A DNA stretch of 64,000 bases from Paludibacteraceae bacterium (GTDB taxonomy: Bacteria; Bacteroidota; Bacteroidia; Bacteroidales; Paludibacteraceae), in assembly GCA_024401535.1 (NCBI GenBank), contig JAKSKX010000001.1:186001-250000 (forward strand), in the 5' to 3' direction. A program made the translations under genes and the position numbers. Shown here one piece after another: positions 33,754-43,132 of the stretch (its first letter is position 1; each line of letters begins with the position of its first letter). The notes below the pieces were generated by a model. It made no database searches, was not told where the DNA came from, and saw nothing but the letters and a program-made list of their open reading frames with translations.

Positions 33754-34212
33754 ATGAGGAAATTTTTTTATGCTTTATCTTGTGTGACAGCATCCATATT
33801 TATGACAGGGTGCGACGATGTTATGGTTGACTGGGGTCCGGTCGATGTGGTCATCTATGCGGATGATGCACAGGGAAACGACATCATCAAGGCTGATATG
33901 CCGGGAACGACCTTGACATTCAAGGGCAAGTCATATAGCGTGACTTCGCAGACTAGAGCCTATAAGCCCAATTTCCAGGGACTGGTATTTGTTCAGGGAG
34001 ACTCATTGTCCAAGAACTACCTGTGGTTCGGCGAGATTGACGGAGCGGCAGACATGGACGAGGATATGGTCTTGACATGGTCAGACGGTTCAAAGAATGT
34101 TATTCACTACCACTGCTCGGACCACAAGGAGGGCAGGAGGTCAAGCTGCAAGAGAAGCTGGAAGCTGGACGGAGCGAGCCATAAGGACGGTGTGTTCCAT
34201 TTCGTGAAATGA
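33754..34212 (+). CDS. Small hypothetical lipoprotein
   Basis: A 152-residue protein from the ATG at 33754; the frame extends upstream only to a TTG. The lipoprotein signal ends at Cys20 (IFMTGC). The mature part starts with a beta-rich domain (VDVVIYADDAQGND) and ends in a Lys/Cys/Ser-rich segment (SCKRSWKLDGASHKD). I do not recognise the family. A terminator follows directly. Confidence 0.65.
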   Translation: MRKFFYALSCVTASIFMTGCDDVMVDWGPVDVVIYADDAQGNDIIKADMPGTTLTFKGKSYSVTSQTRAYKPNFQGLVFVQGDSLSKNYLWFGEIDGAADMDEDMVLTWSDGSKNVIHYHCSDHKEGRRSSCKRSWKLDGASHKDGVFHFVK

Positions 34213-34236
34213 CACTACAACAAACTATGTATAAGA

Positions 34237-34280
34237 GAAATACCCCGAATGAGAAATCATTTCGGGGTGTTTCTTTTTTT
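34237..34280 (+). terminator. Terminator after the lipoprotein gene
   Basis: A 13-bp stem (34237-34249 with 34261-34273, one G-U) is followed by a run of T. Confidence 0.8.
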
Positions 34281-34290
34281 ATGGCAAATG

Positions 34291-34322
34291 TTTGGCAGAG
34301 TGAAAAATTATCGCTAACTTTG
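34291..34322 (+). promoter_or_regulatory. Promoter of the glycosidase gene
   Basis: TTTG at 34291-34294 and TAACTTTG at 34315-34322 are 20 bases apart, about 50 bases before the ATG at 34373. Confidence 0.8.
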
Positions 34323-34372
34323 TAGTACCTAATGATATATGACACACTTAACTCAAAAACTAATAATAAACC

Positions 34373-36289
34373 ATGAAAAAACTATTAGGAACAACAAGTC
34401 TGTTGTTGCTTGCTTCTGCGCTATCGCAGAATTTGTACTCTGCAGCCACACTGACTGTGGATTTGGCAGACAGCATCCGTCCGGTTACACATTGTGCGTC
34501 GGGATCTCTCTACGGAATGACAGAGACGCTTCCGAGTGACATTCCCGGACTGGTGAACCCTTTGAAGTGCAGCATGTTCTGTCTGCCACCCGAGGGAGGA
34601 CGTCAGAACCAGCACCTGTTCGGAGACGGCTTCATTGTGGCAGAGCGACTAAAAGGCACGAACGCCAAGGTTCAGATAACTTTTCCCGACCTGCTTCCAT
34701 ATTGGCCGTACCAGTGGCCCGGACAGCAGTCATGGCTTAACTCCGTAGAGAAGTACCTTGACAAGAAGGTTGAGGGCAAATACGACAACATAGACAGCTA
34801 TGTCATCTGGAACGAGCCTGACGGAACATGGAAGGATGCCAACGGAAGCCTGTACACAACTGTGTGGAAACCTACGTACGACCTTATCCGCAGAAAGGAT
34901 CCGGGAACAAAGATTGTAGGTCCCTGCATCGCGTACTACCATCACGACAGAATGTACAATTTTCTGAAGTTCTGCAAGGAGAACAACTGTGTTCCTGACC
35001 TGATATGCTGGCACCAGTGGGGTAGCGGAGGATTCATCGGAGCTGTTGAGGATGTGCGCAAGGTGATGAAGGAACTGGGCATTTCTGACCGTCCGTTCTG
35101 CATCAACGAATACTGTGCAGGTTCGGACGACGCAAACAAGAAGTATGAGGGCTGTCCAGGCTATTCAGTTCCGTTCATAGCTAAATTCGAGCGCAATAAC
35201 GTGGAAAGCGCTACGATATCATGGTGGTTTACAGGCCTGCCAGGTCGTTTGGGAAGCCTTCTGACGTCTAATAACCAGAAGGGAGGCGGATGGTGGCTGT
35301 ACAAGTGGTACGGCGACATGGAGGGCTATATGGCTATGGTAACTCCGCCTAACGACAAGAGCGACGGAGTGGATGGCTTTGCAGCGGTTGACAGGAACCG
35401 CAACTGTGCAAGCCTCGTTCTTGGAGGCAACACACTTGGCGATGTGAATGTAGTGTTCAAAGGACTTCCAGAGTTTCTTGGAGGCAAGGTCAAGGTCAAG
35501 ATAGAGCGAGTGAAATGGGAGGACAAGGACAAGGCTGTAAACGGCACTGACCTTATTTCAGAGACAGAAATGGTCTTAAATGGCTCTACTCTCACTGTAC
35601 CCGTCAATATCGAGAGCAAGCTATATGGCTATCGTGTGTTCATGACTCCTATAGACGTACCACAGACTCCATTCGGTGACAAGGCGGCTGCAGTGCCTGG
35701 TGTTATCGAGGCAGAGAACTATGATGTGGCAGGTCCAGGATTCTCTTATCTTGACAATGACGACGAAAACAAGGGCGGTAGCTATCGCGAGGACGGAGTT
35801 GACATCGTTGAGGGTGGAACAGGCTATGCAGTCGGCTACACAGAGAAGGGAGAATGGCTGGAATATACAGTAAACGTAGAGGCAACAGATGAATACAAAG
35901 TATATGCCAACGTGTCCAATTCAAACGAGCTGGACGGTTTTGGCATCTATGTTGACGGCAAACTTGTAACCGATTCATACAAGATTCCACAGACATGCGA
36001 GGACTGGAGTGTGTATAAAAAGGTGCCGGTTGCAGAGTTCCCAATGGAAAAGGGCGAGCATATAATAAAGCTCGAGATTGTAGGAAGCTATGTGAACATA
36101 GACTATCTGGAGTTTGTCCCCAAGGGTTTGGCTCATGGAGTGGACTTGATAAACAGTGACTGCGATTCTGACTATATCTACTATGACGTAAACGGAAAGG
36201 TGGTAGGCAGGGAGAGTCTGCAGAAGGACAATGTCTATACAAGGGTATCTAAAAAGACAAATGTAACTACCAAGTTCATAAACAGGTAG
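34373..36289 (+). CDS. Secreted clan GH-A glycosidase (GH39-like) with CBM6
   Basis: Predicted exo- or endo-acting glycan hydrolase, exported by a signal peptide (residues 1-24). It is 638 residues. The catalytic domain has the clan GH-A acid/base in VIWNEPDG (Glu148) and a likely nucleophile in INEYC (Glu246). This arrangement resembles GH39. A beta-sandwich follows, then a CBM6-type carbohydrate-binding module at about 444-580 (VIEAENYDVAGPGF, GEWLEYTVNV, VNIDYLEF). A 50-residue tail ends the protein. It has no SusC/D neighbours. The family and substrate need a profile search. Confidence 0.75.
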   Translation: MKKLLGTTSLLLLASALSQNLYSAATLTVDLADSIRPVTHCASGSLYGMTETLPSDIPGLVNPLKCSMFCLPPEGGRQNQHLFGDGFIVAERLKGTNAKVQITFPDLLPYWPYQWPGQQSWLNSVEKYLDKKVEGKYDNIDSYVIWNEPDGTWKDANGSLYTTVWKPTYDLIRRKDPGTKIVGPCIAYYHHDRMYNFLKFCKENNCVPDLICWHQWGSGGFIGAVEDVRKVMKELGISDRPFCINEYCAGSDDANKKYEGCPGYSVPFIAKFERNNVESATISWWFTGLPGRLGSLLTSNNQKGGGWWLYKWYGDMEGYMAMVTPPNDKSDGVDGFAAVDRNRNCASLVLGGNTLGDVNVVFKGLPEFLGGKVKVKIERVKWEDKDKAVNGTDLISETEMVLNGSTLTVPVNIESKLYGYRVFMTPIDVPQTPFGDKAAAVPGVIEAENYDVAGPGFSYLDNDDENKGGSYREDGVDIVEGGTGYAVGYTEKGEWLEYTVNVEATDEYKVYANVSNSNELDGFGIYVDGKLVTDSYKIPQTCEDWSVYKKVPVAEFPMEKGEHIIKLEIVGSYVNIDYLEFVPKGLAHGVDLINSDCDSDYIYYDVNGKVVGRESLQKDNVYTRVSKKTNVTTKFINR

Positions 36290-36309
36290 TATGTAGCACT
36301 ATGACAGAC

Positions 36310-36346
36310 AACAAAATGGGATGGTGCAGTACCATCCCATTTTGTT
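36310..36346. terminator. Bidirectional terminator between glycosidase and thioesterase
   Basis: A perfect 16-bp stem (36310-36325 with 36331-36346) with a 5-base loop has A-rich and T-rich flanks. It serves the convergent genes on both sides. Confidence 0.85.
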
Positions 36347-36362
36347 CTTTATATGTGTGATA

Positions 36363-36833
36363 TTACTCCTCTAGTTCGCAACTAGTGAATCCGTATTCCT
36401 TCTCGGATTTGTCCTTGGGTATGACATAATAGACAGCTTCGGCAGAAGCGCATAAGACACCGTCCGGACTGTATAGCTCGATGTGAAGCGCTACGAATGT
36501 CCTTAAATCCTTGACAAATTTGGCCTTTAGTGTTACCTTGTCCCAGTTCGAAGAAACCGTTTTTATGAATTTGACATCAAGCTTTGAAGTTACCGTTGCT
36601 GCCTGTTTGAAGTAGTAAACCCACCATGCTCCGGTCTCGTCAAGCATAAGAGACTGTATTCCTCCGTGAACAACACCGTTCCATCCGTCAAAGTGTGGGG
36701 CAGTGTTCCATATACCAACAACTTCCTCTCCGTCAACATAGAACTCCATCTTTAATCCGTTTGGATTAGTGGGAGAACAACCAATGCAGTCATAGTCTTC
36801 TGCTCCTAACCACGGACTTTTAATTCTTTTCAT
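36363..36833 (-). CDS. Hotdog-fold thioesterase (PaaI type)
   Basis: A 156-residue acyl-CoA thioesterase candidate. The hotdog motif VHGGIQSLMLDETGAW (about 64-79) includes the HGG turn and the helix Asp that are catalytic in the family. No signal peptide. In menaquinone synthesis a hotdog thioesterase hydrolyses DHNA-CoA; its closeness to menB-C-E makes that a reasonable guess, but other acyl-CoAs are equally possible. A TAACTTTG box is at plus 36851-36858. Confidence 0.75.
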   Translation of the reverse strand: MKRIKSPWLGAEDYDCIGCSPTNPNGLKMEFYVDGEEVVGIWNTAPHFDGWNGVVHGGIQSLMLDETGAWWVYYFKQAATVTSKLDVKFIKTVSSNWDKVTLKAKFVKDLRTFVALHIELYSPDGVLCASAEAVYYVIPKDKSEKEYGFTSCELEE

Positions 36834-37071
36834 AGTTCTTATTTTTTTTGCAAAGTTAGGAATTATTTGATTTTTGAAATGAGATAGCTATAAGTAATTT
36901 TAAATGTGCCACTTTTTGTTTTGATGTAAATTTGTTGATTTGTAACAAACATTAGCCTTGTTACTTAAGAAATGCAAATTTTAGTGCAGTTTTTGTGATA
37001 ATTTTAATTCAAAGATGTGGAAAGGTTTAAAAAAGAAAGGGGAAAAAGTGTTTTCATAAAAATATTATTGT

Positions 37072-37079
37072 TATTTTTG
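37072..37079 (+). promoter_or_regulatory. Probable -7 element for the oad operon
   Basis: TATTTTTG lies 32 bases upstream of the oadG ATG. The region upstream (36859-37071) is AT-rich with no gene. Confidence 0.4.
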
Positions 37080-37111
37080 CAACAAAGTATGTAATAATTT
37101 AATTAAAGATC

Positions 37112-37387
37112 ATGGAACAATTGAGTTTAGATCACATGGGTGAGGCTCTCAGTTTGATGGCTATAGGAATGACTACAGTGTTTGTAGTTCTTTCTCTGGT
37201 TATTGCTTTGGGAAATTTGCTTGTTGCATTTGTCAACAAGTATTGTCCTGAGGAGGAGAAGCCAGCAACTCCCAAGTCAGCAGCTTCATCTTCGAGTGTT
37301 AGTCCAAAGGTTGCCGCTGTTATAAACGCTGCTATCCAGCATAAGTTTGCAGGTAAGGCAATGGTAGAGAAAATAGAGAAAATATAA
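37112..37387 (+). CDS. oadG: Oxaloacetate decarboxylase gamma chain-like
   Basis: Small membrane subunit that assembles the sodium-pumping decarboxylase. It is 91 residues with one transmembrane helix (about 14-40), a proline/serine-rich linker and a basic C-terminus. Its place directly before the alpha (13 bases) and beta subunits supports the call. The sequence itself is too short for more. Confidence 0.8.
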   Translation: MEQLSLDHMGEALSLMAIGMTTVFVVLSLVIALGNLLVAFVNKYCPEEEKPATPKSAASSSSVSPKVAAVINAAIQHKFAGKAMVEKIEKI

Positions 37388-37400
37388 GAAAAACAGATAT

Positions 37401-39245
37401 ATGGCTAAAGAGGTAAAATTCTCTCTTGTTTTTAGAGATATGTGGCAGGCAGCTGGCAAGTATGTGCCAAGAGTTGACCAGTTGGTTAAAGTAGCTCCTG
37501 CAATCATCAAGATGGGTTGTTTTGACCGAGTGGAAACTAATGGTGGAGGTTTCGAGCAGGTAAACCTTTTGTTCGGAGAGAACCCTAACAACGCAGTTCG
37601 TCAGTGGACCAAGCCTTTCCACGAGGCAGGAATCCAGACTCACATGCTTGACCGTGCGCTTAACGGTTTGAGAATGAGTCCTGTTCCAGCAGACGTGCGT
37701 AAGCTATTCTATAAGGTAAAGAAGGCGCAGGGTACTGACATCACTCGTATTTTCTGTGGTCTTAACGATTCAAGAAACGTAATTCCTTCAATCCAGTATT
37801 CAAAGGAGGCTGGCATGATCGCTCAGGCTTCTCTTTGTATCACAAGCTCACCTATACACACTGTAGATTACTACGTGGATTTGGCAAAGAAGTTCATCGA
37901 GGCAGGTTGTGATGAGATCTGTTTGAAGGATATGGCAGGTATCGGACGTCCAGTATTCCTAGGTGAGTTGACTCGCAAGATTAAGGAGATCAAGGATATC
38001 ACAATCCAGTATCACAGCCACGCAGGTCCTGGTTTCAACATGGCTTCAATCCTTGAGGTTTGTAAGGCAGGCTGTGACTATGTTGACGTAGGTATGGAGC
38101 CTCTATCTTGGGGTACAGGTCATGCAGACATCATCGCTGTTCAGGAGATGTTGAAGGATGCTGGTTTCAAGGTTAAGGACATCAATATGGCAGCATACAT
38201 GGAGGTTCGTACTCTAGTTCAGGAGATGATGGACGACTTCCTTGGTTACTACATCCCTGCTCGTAATCGACAGATGAATTCACTTCTTATCGGTCCAGGA
38301 CTTCCTGGCGGTATGATGGGTTCTTTGATGGCTGACCTTGAGAGTAACCTTGAGTCTATAAATAAGTGGAAGGAGAAGAACGGCAAGCCAAAGATGAGCC
38401 AGGACGAGCTTCTAATCAAGTTGTTCGATGAGGTGAAGTATGTATGGCCTATGATGGGTTATCCATGTCTAGTAACTCCATTCTCTCAGTACGTTAAGAA
38501 CATGGCGTTGATGAACGTTATGCAGATGGAGAAGGGTAAGGAGAGATGGTCTTTGATTGCTGACGATATCTGGGATATGATGCTAGGCAAGTCTGGTAAG
38601 TTGCCAGGCGAGTTGGCTCCAGAGCTTGTTGCCAAGGCCAAGGAGCTAGGCAAGGAGTTCCATACAGAGGATCCACAGAGCAACTATCCTGATGCACTTG
38701 ACACATTCCGTGAGGAAATGAAGAAGGAGGGTTGGGACTTCGGTAAGGATGACGAGGAGTTGTTCGAGCTTGCAATGCACCCACAGCAGTACCGCGCCAT
38801 GAAGAGCGGTAAGGCAAAGGCTGATTTCGAGGCTGACTTGGCTGAGAGAAAGGCTAAGAAGCAGAATGCTGGCGGTTCTGCAGCTATTACTGGTCCTCAG
38901 ACTCTAACAGTCGAGGTTGAAGGTCAGAAGTATCTTGTTACAATTGGTCCTAACGACGGCAAGTCTGCTCCAGCTCAGGCATCTTCGGCAGCGGCTTCTG
39001 CAGCACCAGGCGAGGGCGAGCCATTGACTTCACCACTTGAGGGTAAGTTCTATTTGGTAAAGAACTCTGGAGACACAGCCGTAAAGGTTGGAGACACTGT
39101 AAAGAAGGGACAGATCGTTTGCTACGTAGAGGCAATGAAGACATTCAATGCTATCGCAGCAGAGTGTGACGGAGTAGTGACAGAGATCTGCTACCAGAGT
39201 GGTTCTTCTGTATCTGAGGACGATGTACTAATGAAAATTAAATAG
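37401..39245 (+). CDS. oadA: Oxaloacetate decarboxylase alpha chain (biotin carboxyltransferase)
   Basis: Transfers the carboxyl group of oxaloacetate to biotin, giving pyruvate. It is 614 residues: an HMGL-type carboxyltransferase TIM barrel (1-300) with CLKDMAGIGRP, the conserved carboxylase domain (300-470), an Ala/Pro-rich linker (about 515-545) and a biotinyl domain with EAMKTFN, Lys580 being the biotin site. The biotin then passes to the membrane beta subunit. It could also serve a methylmalonyl-CoA decarboxylase, but the barrel motif favours a pyruvate/oxaloacetate substrate. Confidence 0.92.
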   Translation: MAKEVKFSLVFRDMWQAAGKYVPRVDQLVKVAPAIIKMGCFDRVETNGGGFEQVNLLFGENPNNAVRQWTKPFHEAGIQTHMLDRALNGLRMSPVPADVRKLFYKVKKAQGTDITRIFCGLNDSRNVIPSIQYSKEAGMIAQASLCITSSPIHTVDYYVDLAKKFIEAGCDEICLKDMAGIGRPVFLGELTRKIKEIKDITIQYHSHAGPGFNMASILEVCKAGCDYVDVGMEPLSWGTGHADIIAVQEMLKDAGFKVKDINMAAYMEVRTLVQEMMDDFLGYYIPARNRQMNSLLIGPGLPGGMMGSLMADLESNLESINKWKEKNGKPKMSQDELLIKLFDEVKYVWPMMGYPCLVTPFSQYVKNMALMNVMQMEKGKERWSLIADDIWDMMLGKSGKLPGELAPELVAKAKELGKEFHTEDPQSNYPDALDTFREEMKKEGWDFGKDDEELFELAMHPQQYRAMKSGKAKADFEADLAERKAKKQNAGGSAAITGPQTLTVEVEGQKYLVTIGPNDGKSAPAQASSAAASAAPGEGEPLTSPLEGKFYLVKNSGDTAVKVGDTVKKGQIVCYVEAMKTFNAIAAECDGVVTEICYQSGSSVSEDDVLMKIK

Positions 39246-39253
39246 TCTGAAGT

Positions 39254-40537
39254 ATGGATTTTGGAAAGATATATGAAATGACGGCTATCGGTGACATTAT
39301 AGCTCATCCCGGCTTTCTTGCAATGTATTTGCTGGCATTCGTCTTGCTATATTGCGGAATCAAGAAGGGATATGAGCCGTTGCTACTGATACCTATCGCA
39401 TTCGGAGTTTTACTCGCAAATTTCCCTGGTGGAAATATGGGAGTTTACGGAGCAATCAACGAGACTATCAATGGCGTGGACTATCATAACGTGATTAAGT
39501 TGTCAGATGGTAGTTTCTGGTGCAATTCAGAAGGTATTCCATATAATGTATATGAGGTGAGTCTTCCTCTTATTGCACATGATTTGGGATTGATGAACTA
39601 TCTTTACTATGCATTGATTAAGTCAGGTCTTCTTCCTCCTATTATCTTTATGGGTGTTGGTGCCTTGACAGACTTTGGTCCTATGCTAAGAAACATGAAG
39701 CTTGCTATCTTTGGTGCAGGTGCTCAGTTCGGTATCTTTGCTGTACTTTTGATTGCAGGTGGATTGGGTATTTTTGAGATGAAGCAGGCAGCTGCGCTTT
39801 CAATCATCGGTGGTGCTGATGGTCCTACAGCTATCTTTACAACAATTAAATTGGCTCCAGAGTTGCTTGGTCCTATCGCAATTGCTGCATACTCATATAT
39901 GGCGTTGGTACCAGTGATTATTCCTTTGGTTGTTAAGATGTTGTGTTCTGAGAAGGAGTTGAAGATCAACATGAAGGAGCAGGATAAGCTTTATCCTTCA
40001 TCACAGGAGATGAAGAATATGCGAGTGTTGAAGATTCTTTTCCCAATTGCAGTAATCTGTATAGTTGGTATCTTGGTTAAGGATGCTGTTCCATTGGTAG
40101 GTATGTTGATGTTCGGTAACCTTATCAAGGAGATTGGATCAAGTACTAATCGTATTTTCGATGCTGCTTCAAATGGTATCATGAATGCGGCTACTATCTT
40201 TCTAGGACTTTCAGTGGGTGCGACTATGACAGTTGATGCATTCCTTAATTGGCAGACAATTGGAATCGTAGCGGGAGGTTTCGTTGCATTTGGTCTTTCA
40301 ATAGCAGGAGGTATCTGTCTTGTAAAGGTTTACAACATCTTCTCTAAGAAGAAAATCAATCCGCTTATCGGTGCTACAGGCTTGTCTGCCGTTCCTATGG
40401 CGTCACGTGTGGCAAATGATATCGCTTTGAAGTATGATTCAAGAAACCATGTATTGAACTACTGTATGTCATCTAATGTTGCTGGTGTGATAGGTTCAGC
40501 TGTAGCAGCTGGTATTCTTATCAAATTCTTGGGATAA
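39254..40537 (+). CDS. oadB: Sodium-translocating decarboxylase beta chain
   Basis: Decarboxylates carboxybiotin and exports Na+ across the inner membrane. It is 427 residues with about nine to eleven transmembrane helices. The conserved GGADGPTAIF (about 190-199) carries the key Asp of this family, and SNVAGVIGSAVAAG (about 409) is near the end. It follows oadA by 8 bases and completes oadGAB. Confidence 0.94.
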   Translation: MDFGKIYEMTAIGDIIAHPGFLAMYLLAFVLLYCGIKKGYEPLLLIPIAFGVLLANFPGGNMGVYGAINETINGVDYHNVIKLSDGSFWCNSEGIPYNVYEVSLPLIAHDLGLMNYLYYALIKSGLLPPIIFMGVGALTDFGPMLRNMKLAIFGAGAQFGIFAVLLIAGGLGIFEMKQAAALSIIGGADGPTAIFTTIKLAPELLGPIAIAAYSYMALVPVIIPLVVKMLCSEKELKINMKEQDKLYPSSQEMKNMRVLKILFPIAVICIVGILVKDAVPLVGMLMFGNLIKEIGSSTNRIFDAASNGIMNAATIFLGLSVGATMTVDAFLNWQTIGIVAGGFVAFGLSIAGGICLVKVYNIFSKKKINPLIGATGLSAVPMASRVANDIALKYDSRNHVLNYCMSSNVAGVIGSAVAAGILIKFLG

Positions 40538-40554
40538 CATTATTTTGAAAACAT

Positions 40555-40600
40555 AAAAAGAAAGAGTTGCGGGCTGTCTCGCAACTCTTTCTTTTTATGT
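40555..40600 (+). terminator. Terminator of the oad operon
   Basis: A perfect 17-bp stem (40555-40571 with 40580-40596) contains its own T-run in the right arm. The gap to 40819 holds nothing else that I can name. Confidence 0.85.
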
Positions 40601-40819
40601 GTAGTTTGACGAGTGGACGGTAAAAATAATAGAAAATTATGTATTTTGGTAACTGTTTATTATTTAGTTAAATATGAAAGTTTTGTTTTTTTTCTCTTTA
40701 CTTTATTTTGTTATGTGGTAAAAAAGCATTAATATTGGAGTATCTAAGCAAATTGTATAGTTTTTGTTTAGTGATAGAAATAAAAGGATTGAAAAACGGT
40801 TATAAAAGGAATAGTGAGT

Positions 40820-42331
40820 ATGGACAAGGATGATGTAAAAATATTGGAGCAAAAGGGCATATCGCCAGAACAATTCCAGGCTCAAATAGATAGTTTCAAA
40901 AACGGATTTCCTTTTCTTGTAGTAGAGAAGCCTGCTGTTGTAGGTGACGGTATTTTGTCGGTTTGTGATGCTGATAAGGAGAAGTATATTTCCAAGTGGA
41001 GAACATATCTTCTTACTCATGACGTAGTAAAGTTTACTCCGGCTTCTGGTGCTGCAAGTAGAATGTTCAAGAATTTGTTTGAATTCAAGAATAGAGGAGG
41101 AGAGCCTCAAACTGATTTCGAGAGAAAGTTTATTGAGGAGTTGACAAAATTTGCCTTCTATGATGAGTTGAACAAGAAGTGTCAGAAGAATGAGGGCAAG
41201 ACAGTGTTGAGACTTATTTCTGAAAAAAAGTTCGATTGTATTTTGGAGAATCTATTGGGAGAAAAGGGGCTAAATTACCAGTTCCTTCCTAAAGGATTGC
41301 TTCTATTCCATAAAACAAAGGAAGGTCCTAGAACTCCATTTGAGGAGCATTTGGTAGAGGGTGCTCTATACGCTAAAGCAAATTCTGGTAAAGTAAAGTT
41401 GCACTATACCGTTTCAGAGGAGCATATGGAGTATTTTGAGGCTCTAAAGAAGAAGAAACTTCCAGATTACGAATATAATTTCGGTACTGAATATAATATT
41501 TCATTTTCTGTACAAAGCCACAGTACAGATACAGTGGCTGTTGATTCTAATAACGAACCATTCCGTGACAAGGATGGCAAGATAGTATTCCGCCCAGGTG
41601 GACACGGTGCTTTGATACAGAATTTGAATAAGATCGATTCTGACGTCATTTTCATCAAAAATATAGACAATGTTGTACCTGATGCGTTAAAGCAGCCAAC
41701 GGTCGAATATAAGGCTATTTTAGCAGGTATTTTGGTTTCTTATCAGGAGAAGATATTTGGATATTTGTCTAAGTTGAGAAAGGGTAGTATATCTAATGAT
41801 GATTTGAAGGAAATTGATGATTTCGTGCAGAATATTTTGAAGGTAAAGCCTGCCGGTTCAACGCTTTATATCAGCAATAGAGTAGAGTTCCTCAAGTCTA
41901 AACTTAATCGTCCACTAAGGGTTTGTGGTATGGTAAAAAATGAAGGTGAGCCTGGAGGAGGTCCTTTCTTTGCTCATAATGATGATGGTAGTATTTCTCT
42001 TCAGATTCTTGAGAGCGCTCAATTTGATCCAAGTAATGAGTCTCAAATGAAGATATTAAGCCAGTCAACTCATTTTAATCCAGTTGATTTGGTATGCGCA
42101 GTAAAGGATATTGATGGAAAGAAATTTGACTTGACTAAGTATGTTGACTATAATACTGGCTTCATATCTTCTAAAAGCAAGGACGGAAGGGAGTTGAAGG
42201 CATTGGAGCTTCCTGGACTTTGGAATGGCGCTATGTCTGATTGGAATACTATTTTTGTAGAGGTGCCTGTCGATACATTTAATCCAGTCAAAACAGTTAA
42301 TGACTTGCTACGTAAAGAGCACCAGGTATAA
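40820..42331 (+). CDS. DUF4301-family protein
   Basis: A 503-residue soluble protein from the ATG at 40820 (a GTG is two codons upstream). It matches, from memory, the Bacteroidota DUF4301 family, including KFTPASGAASRMFK (about 74-87) and FRPGGHGALI (about 254). The fold resembles sugar-nucleotidyltransferases in having a GG.GTR-like core, but I cannot confirm that. Function unknown. It is a single-gene unit closed by a terminator. Confidence 0.8.
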   Translation: MDKDDVKILEQKGISPEQFQAQIDSFKNGFPFLVVEKPAVVGDGILSVCDADKEKYISKWRTYLLTHDVVKFTPASGAASRMFKNLFEFKNRGGEPQTDFERKFIEELTKFAFYDELNKKCQKNEGKTVLRLISEKKFDCILENLLGEKGLNYQFLPKGLLLFHKTKEGPRTPFEEHLVEGALYAKANSGKVKLHYTVSEEHMEYFEALKKKKLPDYEYNFGTEYNISFSVQSHSTDTVAVDSNNEPFRDKDGKIVFRPGGHGALIQNLNKIDSDVIFIKNIDNVVPDALKQPTVEYKAILAGILVSYQEKIFGYLSKLRKGSISNDDLKEIDDFVQNILKVKPAGSTLYISNRVEFLKSKLNRPLRVCGMVKNEGEPGGGPFFAHNDDGSISLQILESAQFDPSNESQMKILSQSTHFNPVDLVCAVKDIDGKKFDLTKYVDYNTGFISSKSKDGRELKALELPGLWNGAMSDWNTIFVEVPVDTFNPVKTVNDLLRKEHQV

Positions 42332-42351
42332 CGTTATTTCGCGATATATAT

Positions 42352-42397
42352 ATAAAGAAAGAGGGTATATATGAAGTATATATTCCCTCTTTCTTTA
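42352..42397 (+). terminator. Terminator after the DUF4301 gene
   Basis: A long near-perfect stem (AAAGAAAGAGGG at 42355-42366 pairing with CCCTCTTTCTTT ending at 42396) ends in T-rich sequence. Confidence 0.8.
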
Positions 42398-42413
42398 TTT
42401 GTTAATTGCTGTT

Positions 42414-43072
42414 TTATTCAGTCTTTACCAATTTTTCATGGTAATGGAAAAGGTCGTTTAGACCTTTTCTGAAATCCAAAAGATTTTTAAGTATTGGATT
42501 TTTGTAGCCTTTGTCAAAAGATATTGTGTATGTTTCTTTTGTAACTTCCCAGTCCTCTCCCATTTTTTGTGCTGAAGTCGCTTTTTTTTCCATGCAGTAA
42601 AAATTAGTGTAATATGAAGCCCAATTCATACTGGATGCAATATATTCCTCGAACGAACCAAGTTGTACTCCATTGTCCATTATGTTCAAATGGTATTTGG
42701 ATTCATGTTGGCTGTGCGAGTACGAGATTATGAGTATTCCTCCGCCAGCCTTGACATCAAGCTGGTCGATGTATGGTCATCTATTCCCTCGATTTTAGCT
42801 GAGTTCCCAAACAAACAGTCAAGGTTTTCTGCTACTTTAATGTATTTGCCTTCTCGAGTCTTATTTACAATCACGATGCCTCGTTCATCTTTGTCTGGAT
42901 TATAGACAAAGATTGCAAACGAAGATTCAATCTTCTTGCTTGAATAGCCAAGTTCATAAGTCTCTTCAATTTTCAATCCTTTAGTGACAAAGACTTTTGG
43001 TTCTATATCTAATTCTGCTATCGCATGAAGTGATGACAGAGTTAATGCTAATATTAGAATGGTGATGTAGTA
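42414..43072 (-). pseudogene. Secreted-protein gene broken by a frameshift
   Basis: Two consecutive minus-strand frames belong to one gene. The first half runs from about 43072 (signal-like ITILILALTLSSLHAIAELD, lacking an ATG) through KTREGKYIKVAENLDCLFGN. At about 42775-42780 a one-base shift is needed to continue as PYIDQLDVKAGGGILIISYS and then NGVQLGSFEEYIASSMNW to the stop at 42414. The reconstructed product is about 215 residues. Without the shift the first frame stops early at 42728. A sequencing error is possible. The family is not recognised. Confidence 0.55.
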
Positions 43073-43132
43073 TTAATTAATATACAATTTAACATAATGT
43101 CAATTATATATAATAGATAATTTTAGAGAAGT

